Source: Akebia trifoliata (lineage: Eukaryota > Streptophyta > Magnoliopsida > Ranunculales > Lardizabalaceae). Taken from it: a stretch of DNA of 64,000 bases. The DNA lies in NCBI GenBank assembly GCA_017979445.1, contig CM030714.1, forward strand, positions 14,751,892-14,815,891, read 5' to 3'. A model generated the notes under the pieces. That model ran no database searches. It saw nothing but the letters and a program-made list of their open reading frames with translations, and was not told the origin of the DNA. Made by a program: the position numbers and the translations under genes. Position 1 is the stretch's first letter. Every line of letters begins with the position of its first letter. This document shows, piece after piece, positions 48,221 to 58,700 of the stretch.

Positions 48221-48320
48221 CCATTAATATTTTATAATTTAAAAGTTTATTATAGATGGTTAAGTATCTTTTAATTTTCAAAAATTGTAATTATTTATAT
48301 ATAAATACATATTAATAAAT

Positions 48321-48730
48321 GGGGGCGGTTCAAAGGCCATATGTAAAAACATATGAAAAAATAATGGTTTTTCAAAATATGGGTTAGAGGTTTTGGATTT
48401 AGCTGATTTTTTGCAAGGATGGCCACTATGATGAGAAGATTGTCCTCACAAAAAATCAGTTCAATTAGAAACTTCTAAATCCATCAAAAGTGATTTACAA
48501 ATTATTGACAAAAATTTGTAAAAAATCGACGATCCACATTCTAAATCACTTTTAATGGGGTTAGAAGTTTCAGATTGGACTGATTTTTTTTTTCAAATGA
48601 TTTTCCCATGATAGAGATCATCCTCACAAAAAATCAACTCAATCCGAAATTTCTAACCCATATTTTGAAATTTTATTAATGTTACATTGTTTTTACATAA
48701 GTTTTCTCATATGTCCCTTGAACCTGACCC
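48321..48730. mobile_element. Mutator-type MITE (410 bp) with 9-bp target duplication
   Basis: Flanks TTAATAAAT at 48312-48320 and 48731-48739 are identical. The ends gggggcggttcaaaggccat and acatatgtcccttgaacc-type complement form inverted arms of about 190 bp that meet near the centre (aaaagtgatttacaaatt against aaatcactttta). Long arms plus a 9-bp duplication are the Mutator signature. Confidence 0.88.
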
Positions 48731-48748
48731 TTAATAAATACATCAATG

Positions 48749-48860
48749 ATACATTCTGATGTAATGGAGCACATGTAACCATAGATGTTTCTCATCGAGA
48801 TACGAGTGAAAATCATATATAGTTATGTGTGCACCACCCCATCAAAATGTCAGGATCCAA
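48749..48860. repeat. Fold-back element FB5
   Basis: Left arm acattctgatgtaatggagc with acatgtaaccatagatg; right arm catatatagttatgtgtgc with accaccccatcaaaatgt. The tip holds ctcatcgagatacgagtg. Confidence 0.75.
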
Positions 48861-48899
48861 CACGACTAACAAACAATTGTAATCCGAGTTAAATAGTTA

Positions 48900-49300
48900 C
48901 TATTATGAGATGTGATGACTCGGAAGAGGAGGGCGAGGCGAAACGAAACGAAATACTAAAACCACGAGTCTGCATTCTTTCTCTCCGAGAGCTTATTATA
49001 GTGACCAAAGTTTGGAACGGACATACATCGTAGAACAACCTCCTCTTGATGCGGGATTCTTTTTTGTGAGTTTCTTTGTTACAGTTCTTGATTTGTTCTT
49101 TTTTTTATTGTTATATTTTGAAAATTTAGTGTTTTCTTTCCCCAACTTTTGATTTCTGGCTATTAATCATGAGTTCTATAATTAATTTTATGACTTTAGC
49201 GATTGGGTCCCTTTCCCCCATTTTGTTTGAAGTTAATGTTGTAGATTTCGTTCGAACTTGGATTCCAAGTTCCATCGAATTGATGGTAATGTGCCCTTTT
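48900..49300 (+). promoter_or_regulatory. Candidate promoter and 5'-UTR exon(s) of the IF-2 gene
   Basis: The coding start at 55715 sits just after a strong acceptor (ttgttcttggcag, ending 55695), so an upstream untranslated exon must exist. The nearest non-repetitive candidate is about 48925-49065, a purine- then CT-rich stretch (gggcgaggcgaaacgaaacg; ctttctctccgagagc) followed by a consensus donor GTGAGT at 49066. A second exon-like piece lies at 49246-49287, between ttgttgtag and ggtaatg. No TATA box is certain. This is inference only. Confidence 0.35.
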
Positions 49301-49444
49301 TTTTAATGCTTAATTTTATATAATTTTAAGATTTGTTATGTGCTTTTTGATCAGTTTATTCATGAGATTTTCACAAGTTTGTAGTTTTAGGGGTTTGGTA
49401 TGACCTGATAGACTAGGGTTTTGAGTTTTTTAGTTTCTCCCCAA

Positions 49445-50168
49445 AAAGGGAGTGTTTTAGACATACCCCTCCACGTTTTGGAGAGTGTTTGAGATAACCC
49501 CCATCGTTTTCAAACTGGAAAGATGCACCCTGGAACCCAGTCTTCTGTGATTTACTAATAGAAAATGACCTGAATGCCATCGTCTTCAAGCTGTAGATAA
49601 AAAACAGTCATCTTCAACCTTAAGATTCTATCTATTTTAAACTTCAATGCAAGATAAGATTTTTGAGGAAGTAGAAAAAGATGGAATTTTGGCCAGAAAA
49701 TGTTAGGATTTTCTACAAAGGGTTAATGCGAGGTTGAAAATGATGAATTGAAGAGAAGATTCAATAAATCATAAGAAATTTGACATAGAGGTTGTAAGAC
49801 AGGTGGACAAGGATTTTGCACACATTTTTTTATTATAGGGACTCTAGGACTCATCTAAACCGACTAAGATAGTATGGGCCTCATTGTGCTGAGTGGATCA
49901 AGTGAAGGAACTGTGGGATAGAGATTGAGAGTGTATAATGCCTCCACTCTTGACTAGGTAATAATATTGTTTGCTTTGGGTTTCCCCTCGTGGCTTGAAA
50001 ATGCGTTGTTACAAGGTAAGGGAGTTGGACTACCTGTAGCTTAGAATGTCGAACATCCCTGGTTGATGTGGGACTAACTTTATCCTCCTCCTTACTATCC
50101 TACTCCACAACCACGAGCCCAACCACACGTGCCTGATCAACCACTGGTCTAGCCAGTAGCGCACTAAC

Positions 50169-50211
<43 letters not shown>

Positions 50212-50580
50212 TTGTTAGACTTGAGATTAATGTCCTTTTGTGCCTATCTATTAATGAATAGATAACCCCTATTTATACAACAGGAGGAAGAAGGTTAGTT
50301 CGAGGCTAGCTTATGCTATGCCATGTTTTTTGACATGGTTGGTGTGTTGTTGTTTGTCGTTGTGACGTAGATAAGGCAGCTCAGCATCTCTCTCAGTTGG
50401 TTGTGGGAAGAAGAAAATAATTAATAGTTTTTTATCTAGAGATTGAATATGAGGACATTTGGGTCATTCTTATTATTAGTCTATAAGAAAATACCAAGAT
50501 TAAGGATTAACAATAAAGAATAGGGGTATCTCAAGTATTCAACAAAGGGTTAGGAGGTATCTCTAAGTTGCCTTTAAGAA
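49445..50580. mobile_element. TIR element about 1.1 kb, carrying (GT)n(GA)n
   Basis: The left end gacatacccctccacgtttt then gtttgagataaccccc is mirrored at the right by ggggtatctcaagtattcaa and ggaggtatctctaagt. Further inward, agctgtagataaaaaac mirrors gttttttatctagag. A (GT)n tract (about 50170-50192) runs into (GA)n (50193-50211). It lies in the inferred 5'-UTR intron of IF-2. Confidence 0.6.
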
Positions 50581-50640
50581 AAGAAAATAAATGGTTGAAC
50601 TATTTAATGCGGAATGCAAATCAAGTCAACAGTTAAGGGT

Positions 50641-53600
50641 TCTGACATAAAATTTGCAATTATTTAGGTTTTCACTTAATTGAGTTTTTATTTATCGTTT
50701 TATCATTCAAGATTATTTCAGATTAGTTATTATTATTATTATTTTTGTTTTGAGTTGTTTAGGACTTTATTTTTATGTTTTTGGACTTATTTTCATGTTT
50801 TATTGACCCATGGTCTTATTATAATACTTAGGGGAATTTAATAACTTTAGTTTGTATTATATTTAAGTTTATTAGGATTGAAAAATTAGGGGAGAGAAAT
50901 TAACGAAAATTAGATTATTTATTTAATATTTTAATTTTATTAGGACTCTTGGTTAATTTTCTTTATTTATAGATTGTATTAGGATTTATTTATAGAGAAT
51001 GAATAGAATGCATAAAATTATAGAAGTCTTTATTTTCTTTTGAATGCTGATGCATTCAATGTGGTTGATGTCATGAAAATCATTGGGGTGATTCCAAGGT
51101 AAATATCAATTTTTTCTTTGATTTTCTTCTTCAATCCATCTTTTCTATAATTTTTTTGAGAGATCAAGAAATCATCAAGAACCCTCTAATGCCTTCAAAA
51201 AATCACTAATAAAATCTGTTTTCTTGATTTTTTTTTTCAAGAATTCTTGATTCTTGATTTTATAAATCTCAATCCTTAATCATTTTCCAGTTTCTTTAAT
51301 CCTTATGTCATTAAATCTTTTTCCAAATTTACCCTATATTCTATTATTAAATTATTTTTTTGAAGAAAAAAAATCATAATTTTTCAAACCCTTTTTTTAT
51401 TGTAGCCCCAAAATCTTAAACCAAATTCCCTAACCCTTCAAAATTCCTCTTTTTTCCCTCACTATCCTGCATCTCGTAGGAGACTTGAAAGAGGGAGATT
51501 GAAAGTGAGGGAGTTTTAGAGACAGAAAATCGGGAGAGAGTGAGATCGAGAGAAAGCATTTTGGAGAGCAAGAACTCAAGAAAGAGAGAGGGCTGTTCTT
51601 GTGTGCATGGCTGGGGGTATATACCAAAACAGAAGAAGAAGAACTGAATTGTCTGGGTTTTGATGGATTTTTTTTTTCCCTTTTAGATATGGAATTTTAT
51701 TTTGCATAATTAGGGTTTTTACTGGATTTCTCTTCCTAAGAATTTTTTTTTTTGGTTACTAGAATATTGGATAAATTAATTGATATTTTAAGTTAGTTGG
51801 AGAATCAAATATTATAGTTTAGGTAGATAAAATTAATGTTATTTGGTGTAGATGAGGTGTTTGTAAAATTTTCAAGCTTCGCAAAGTTGTTATTTTGGGT
51901 TGCTGAAAAAAATGTTGAATGGCCCATGTTATTTATCATGTGGTAAAGTTGATTGATGTTGAGTTTGAAGGACTGTATATTAGAAGTTAGATTGGTAAGT
52001 TGAAGTACAATATGTGTAGGAACAATGTGATTGAAATAAAATCTGTTGTTATTGAAGTTCAATCACTTATTTTCTGTTTTCTTTTGAAAGATTTATTGGG
52101 ATTATGGATTTTAAAAATATATTGTGTCGTACTTGGTTTATTTGATTATTTTGTTTGTCGTTTGGATGATTATGGTGTCATATGTGAAAGTCAGTGGTTC
52201 TCCTATATATCCATAGTAGCAACTTTGAAGCTATTGGGATTATAGTTTAGAAAGTAGATGTAGAGTTCAAGTTGCGATTTTGGTGGATTGGTGGTTACTA
52301 CTTTTGAAGGATTCATGTTGGGACTTTAGTTGATTGATTGATGTGTATCTTAGATGTTAATGTTGATTTTGGAAAATTATACGTTTAAAACGCAGAAATT
52401 AAAATGGATACAAAGTTTAAAGAATGCATGAGAATAAGAATTATAGAAATATTTAGGGGTTAGTGACATTATAATGTTAAAGTGTTGGATGGTGTTATGC
52501 TAATTTTGACAAGTGAATCTTAGAGCATGTTGTGTTAGTTTGATTTTTAGTACACAAGCTGTAAAATTAGTAAGGATTTTTATGTGTTATTAATAAAATT
52601 ATAGTTTCTATTTTATTTTTTTTTCAGAAGGAATCGGGCGGGAAAAATGAAAGGTCATCATTTTTGCACTTGTGTCAACAACCTTATGATCTAGGTAAGT
52701 GATCTTCCTTATTCTGGAGTTTTATAGTAATACAATTCTTTTGACTGATTAAAGTTTTATAGAAAGTGCTCTTACTTTGATAAGTTTTATTGAAATGGTA
52801 CTCTTGATAAAAGTTACATGGGTTTTGATATAAAAAGATTTATTGAAAAATGCATTTGCAAGTAAATTATGATTCAGTTAATGATAAATGAAGGTTGCTT
52901 GTGATAGAGTATCACATTTCTTATATAATGTTTTAATGAGGTATATTCAGAATTATTTGAGTATAAATTAAGAGATTTTAAGAATTTTGACAAGAACATG
53001 TAATATATGATTGGATTACTTTTGATGGCTTTTCTTTAGTGTTATATTAGGTCGAATGACCAGTGAGATAGAATACTATGAAAAGTAGGCCATATTGATC
53101 CCTTGGATGTAAGACCCGAAAATGTATGGCACCGGGTTCAAATAGAGCTTACAGACCACACTTGCATCTGGTGCAACTAGACAAACCCTGTTTAATGGGT
53201 TAGGATAATCTGTAGCGGTTGGGAAATGGTGTGCTTGGAATGAGGCCCTTGCGCTAACCCAATTTAGGTCGTTGCGTAGAGTCTAGAGGGATCAATGTAC
53301 CTGGATCTCTCTATAGCGACTATACTGATGATTGAAGCCGTTGAAAGACATGTTAATTTCCAGTGTAGGATAGCATTCTGGTGTTCAATGCTTCTTTACT
53401 TAATGGTAGCCTAGATGGTTATATTACATGTTCAACTAGTTTGAGAGAATGAGAACGAGAATGAATAGAAAGTGATTTTCAATGATCATGAATCATTAGT
53501 ATATTAAATAGATTTTTCATTATTCTCATAGTTTCTTTTCATGTAACTCTTTTTTTAAATGTTATTGAAATGATTTACATGAGAGTGATTTGAAGGTAAT

Positions 53601-54611
53601 CATGATTTACATTATTGTTTTCACTATTTTATTTTAGACATATTGTCTTGATAGTTTTCTTGAAGTTGTGATTTTAATTACCTAAAACTCTTATGTATAA
53701 GTTAATTTTACTTTCTTTGTTTGGTTAGCAGCTTGGGTAAACTTTTAACTTTAGAGTTATTGATCAAATGGGCTGGGTAACGCCTTACCTTTGTTGCTTA
53801 TGCCATGCTAATAATGAATATTCACCATATTTAGACCCACTATCTTTTTACTAAAGATATTTGGTATTTCTTTTACTTATCGAAAAAAAATATTTGGTAT
53901 TTCTTTCTAGCCCAATTCCATAGCCATTGGGTATTCCCTAAATTAGTCTGGGAGCTTTTTCAAAGTTGGAGTATCCAAGCTTTTTTCCTATTGAGAGTGA
54001 GTTTTGTGGACTTTAACCCCAGTTTGTTGGGGGAAATGGATGAGGAAAACTTGAGAAACCTTTGAAGGAAAGGATTCATCTCTTCAAGAAGTGCTTTTAA
54101 ACATTGCTGGTTTGTTGTTCTTTTGGTGTAAGCTCCACGAGGAGGTCATCTCGACCTCATATTTTCTTTTAATAAAATCTTGCTTATACTTGCAAAAAAA
54201 AGTTAGTTAGATCAAAGCTCAAACTCACCTACACTCCCTTGTAGAGGAAGTTGAGATTGGAATATAAGGCTAACATTTGATTTCAGCAGGACAAAAGCTC
54301 TTTTTGTAAATTGATATGTGTATTCATTTTAGAGTTTTTATGCTAGGTCAAGTTTGATTAGAATCATGTAAGTAGAATTGGTTGTTAAGATGATTTTGCT
54401 TACTTTGTGGTTGTAATTTTTATTGTGAATATTGAGCAAATGAAAACAAGTGGCATTTACAGGTTAAAATAAGATTCTTTAAGTACAAAAAATATAGAGG
54501 AAACTCTTTCGATTTTTTTAATAATTAATACATCTTTAAGGAGTTTTCAAGGATTATTCCTTGTGATTTGGAAGCTCAACATAATCCAAATTCCAGATCT
54601 TGGGGCGTGAC
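50641..54611 (+). mobile_element. Chromovirus-type LTR remnant with an inserted LINE tail
   Basis: The right end cagatcttggggcgtgaca is a classic terminus of this LTR family and matches, on the other strand, the ends at 8064 and 14346. Upstream blocks (accgggttcaaatagagctt, gttcaatgcttctttactta, gggctgggtaacgccttacc) have the character of such LTRs. The left limit (tgacataaaatttgc at 50641) is uncertain and no matching 5-bp duplication was found there. No internal gag or pol is present. It fills most of the inferred 5'-UTR intron of IF-2. Confidence 0.55.
53850..54198 (+). mobile_element. Truncated LINE 3' end
   Basis: The closing phrase gaggaggtcatctcgacctc, then tttaataaaatcttgcttat and a short A-run (54191-54198), is like the 3' end of plant L1-type LINEs. 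Only the tail is present; the 5' limit is estimated. Confidence 0.5.
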
Positions 54612-54639
54612 AGATAGTTTCCTCTAGGCCCGTTGGTGG

Positions 54640-54870
54640 TCCTAGTCACTTGGTATCTATAGAGGTTAAAGAGCTTGAAGAAGACGGATTTTGGGAGAAA
54701 AACAGGGGTTTTTTGGCTAGAGGTTGAAGATGAGGGAATTTAGGCCATTTAGCATTAACCTATAATAGAAGACCCAAGTCAAATGGGGCATGTCATCAAT
54801 TTGAAAACATAGACTTGTATCTCAAATATTCACTAAAATGTGGAGGGCTATGTCAAATCCCCCCCGCCCC
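54640..54870. repeat. Unpaired end of the 49445-type TIR element
   Basis: gagatgagggaatttaggcc-type sequence and actaaaatgtggagggctat mirror the left end at 49445-49620 on the opposite strand. A C-rich run (about 54859-54883) follows. It could be the far end of a larger composite element or a separate damaged copy. Confidence 0.45.
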
Positions 54871-55694
54871 CCTCCCCCCCGCCACACACATACACCCAAA
54901 ATAAAACAAAACTATGCCTTAGGGGTTTTAAAGAATTGTGTTAGTTAGTAAAAAAAATGAATTTATTTTCTTTTTGGTTTATTACTCACTAGAAGTTTTG
55001 AGTAAATTTTTGGGTCATTTAGTATTTCAGCATAAGTTGCTTGTTTTTGTGCAATTCCTTTGATTGATACTGTTTAACTTTGTTTAAGGAACCCAAAAAC
55101 AGTGTCATGTTCATTAAATATAAGGTATATAAGAACATATGAGCCTAAGTTGTAGCTCATTTGCATCCTTGATTCCTTGAACCGATTACCATCTTTTAGC
55201 TGACCTTGCCTCCTCCATCCCTTGGGACCATTGTTAGGATATCTTTATAGTTTAAGAAATAGGTTGTGAACTGAATTTGGAGGAAAAAAAATACCATTTT
55301 ACAATATTGAGAAATCAAAACTACCTGATTGTATATCATTACAGCTACTTCATACTACAACGTGCAACTTATAAATACAAAATCAAATTGCTTGTTATTG
55401 ATAAAAAATCACATTGTTTGTAGGACTCTGATGACTAGTTGTCCTTGAATATAAGCCATTAATTTAATTCGATGAGGGTGAAGGAAGAAGCATGCATATT
55501 GTCAGTCTCTTTTTTTGTTTGTTTTTCACTTGTAACTAGTAGAACAGTCCTTGCTCACTATCTTAGAAGATTATGCTAATTCCGTCACAAAAGCTCATAG
55601 CTGCTGATTTTTTTCCTCTCTTTTCTATATATTATGTTACTTGCATTTTTTGTTTACGATAATTAATTGTTGTCTTTGTTTCTTTGTTCTTGGC
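54871..55694. other. Intron-like non-coding stretch before the IF-2 start
   Basis: AT-rich with T-rich runs and no recognised repeat. It ends in the pyrimidine tract and acceptor ttctttgttcttggcag. Confidence 0.5.
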
Positions 55695-55695
55695 A
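55692..55695 (+). other. Splice acceptor 20 bp upstream of the IF-2 start codon
   Basis: gttgtctttgtttctttgttcttggcag is a strong pyrimidine tract with CAG-type acceptor ending at 55695. It implies that the start codon lies in the second or later exon of the transcript. Confidence 0.7.
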
Positions 55696-55714
55696 GAGGC
55701 TAACTTACTTATGA

Positions 55715-58700
55715 ATGGCGTGGAGAGAGATAAGAAAAAAAGTTAGTTTTCATGTATCAAGCTATCCGTGGGATATAATATCCTGAAACTATGTGATATC
55801 GTATTTTTATCTTGTCAAATCTTTGGGATAAGGCTTTGATGTTATTGTGGTTGACTAGCATGTAGGATGCTTTTAGAAACATAACCGTTTTGGTACTCAT
55901 ATTTTTGTTTAGTGCTTATAAGGTTTCTCTTGATTTTTATTTCCCAGGGTATCCAAGCCATTGCTTTAAGAGCCTTTACCCCAACCACTCTGGGAGAATG
56001 GAGGCAATCGATCTCTGCTTCAGTCAGGGGCATAACAAGTAATTCTTAGATGTTTATGTGTTCCGTCACTCATTGAAGATTAGTTTTCTATATCTTTACA
56101 TTTTTTGTTATGTATTTTTTATCGCATGATGAACAATAGGTTTAGTCTTAAGATCATTTAGATGGTGTGATGTATCAGAGGTTCAGAAACTTGCGGTCAT
56201 AGGCTTCAGTTCTGAGGTTAACTGAGTTGCATTGCATATAACATTTTTGACCCTTCTGGATGTTTTTGGTGCAGAGTTCAATGTCAATCCAACATTCCAA
56301 GGCATTGAAAATGGCATGGTTTCACCGAAACGATACCTTATTCGGTAATTTGACCTTTTTGTTTTTTTTGCTTTTAATCTTTTTCCAATCATATCATTTG
56401 TTTTTTAAACCAGTTTTTTTGTTTTATTTTTATATAAATGAAAAAAACAAATTATAATTATATTCTAATTATAGCCGGTTGGCCCTAAAGGTAGGGGGAT
56501 AAGAGGAAAAAAAAAAAGACTCGACCGTTCGGAGTATTCCAAATCACGTGAAAAAATGAGAGGAAGAGAGGCATATATATATATGGGATATATCCATCCA
56601 TATTGAATTGGAGATACATCATACTTCAATGATAAAATCATCTTTGATTTGACCAATTACATGTCTCTGATATGGATGAAAGACGATAGAAAAGAAATCA
56701 AATTGGAGGAGACAAACACTTTTCGATATAGGAATCTGTATCTAATGTCTAATGAATTCAATGGTTCCAACATAAATGAAAGAAAATAGAAGCGAGGATG
56801 AGAAGGCTTCCAAGAAAAAAATAGGATTAGCTGTCACTACTAAAAACCTATTCCTATCTAAAGAGTTCCTTGAAGAAAAGGCCTATGAACTCACTAAACA
56901 AATTACACCAATAAACAAGAGACCCAAAGTACTAATAATAAACTCCTGTCTAAAGTTGCTAATTTCCTTAAAAAATCCTTCCGTTCCTCTCCTTCCATAG
57001 ATCCCAACAAACCGTGAAGGGTATGAGCTTCCTTAAAATCCTTTCTTTGACAAACACATTTTTGGAAATAGATATTGGAAATGAATACTTAGTTCCTTTC
57101 ATTTGAGTACCTTAAAAACCACCAAACCTCTGTTTCAGACATGTTTGGTTAGCTTTTACCGGTTCTATCTCTTGTGAAGTGGGACCAAACCTTCTGGGCA
57201 AAGGCACAATGAATAAGAAGGTGCTTCACAGATTTCCCACTGGATTCACACAAGAAACGTATATCATCAGAGTTAAAACAGAGAGAAAAGTTAATTTTCA
57301 TTAACTAAGCCTAATTAGGCTTTAAAGGTATTACATTAACCTAAATAGAGGAAAAGACAAAAAAGGACATAAATAAACTCATTTTAACACTCCCCCTCAA
57401 GTTGGTGAGTGGATATCAACAACACCCAACTTGGACAGGACATCTTCAAAGGTGGTTTTGCTAACACCTTTAGTAAGAATATCAGCAAGTTGTTGAGATG
57501 TTGGAACAAAGGGAGTACAAATCTATCCAGAAATAATCTTTTCTCTAATGAAATGACGATCAACTTCGATATGCCTCGTTCTGTCACGTTGAACTGGATT
57601 TGCCGCTATGTTAATAGCTGATTTATTATCACAATATAGTAAGAATGGGGCTGGCACAGGAAGACACAGGTCAGCGAATAAAATCTTCAGCCATAACAAC
57701 TCACACACTCCAAGTGCCATGGCTCTATATTCTGACTCCGTACTCGACCGAGAAACCACATCCTGCTTTTTACTGCGCCAAGTTACTAAGTTACCACCAA
57801 CTTTAGTACAGTATCCAGAAGTAGAACGTCTATCAGTCACTGAACCAGCATAATCTGCATCTGTCCATGCCTCAATACGAAAATGACCATGATTACTGAA
57901 CAAAATATCTTGACCAGGACATCCCTTAAGATATCTAAGAATACGATAGACTGCAGTAAGATGAGATGCTCGAGGAGAGTGCATAAACTGGCTTACAACG
58001 CTAACAGCATAAGCAATATCTGGGCGAGTCATAGACAAATAAATCAATTTTCCCACAAGTCGTTGATACTGCCCAATATCCGATACGCACTCCCCTTCGG
58101 AGTCACTGAGTAAATCAAGGACATATTTTTGCTGAGAAATAAATATACCGGCCTGGGACCGTGCAACCTCAATACCCATAAAATAACGAAAATGCCCAAG
58201 GTCCTTAATCTCAAATTGACGACCTAAGTAAGTTTTGACCTCAATAATACCAACATCATCATCTCCCGTAAGAACAATATCATCAACATAAACAATCAGA
58301 GCAACAGTTTTACCGTGGGAGTGACGCAAGAAAAGGGTGTGATCAGCAGAACTCTGATGAAAACCAAACTGATGCATGGCCTTAGTAAAGCGCTCAGACC
58401 ATACATGAGGAGACTGCTTCAGGCCATAAAGAGAACGACGAAGACGACAGACATGTGTCGAAGAAGTAGATGTAAGAAACCCAGGAGGTTGGACCATATA
58501 AATCTCTTCCTGAAGATCACCATTGAGAAAAGCATTCTTAACATCTAATAATCCGAGTACTTTAGTTGAAAGATAGTTCAAGTACGATGAGGGCACGACT
58601 CTCTAGGATAAAGTGACCGCAGCACCTTAAAGGTGACAATACACGATCAAAAAAGATAAAAATTGCTGTTAGAACAGCCCCAAACAACACCTTGCTGTAA

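Noticed and set aside
51430..51627. 65-codon minus-strand Ser/Pro-rich frame
   Set aside because: Antisense of a purine-rich tract in an LTR remnant; low complexity with no homology recognised.
54855..54890. C-rich run as a possible quadruplex or regulatory element
   Set aside because: It is a simple homopolymer-like expansion next to a TIR end; nothing else supports a function.
56776..57000. 74-codon Lys-rich plus-strand frame in IF-2 intron 3
   Set aside because: It has no splice sites linking it in phase to exons 3 and 4 and no recognised domain; the direct exon 3 to exon 4 join gives a continuous protein.
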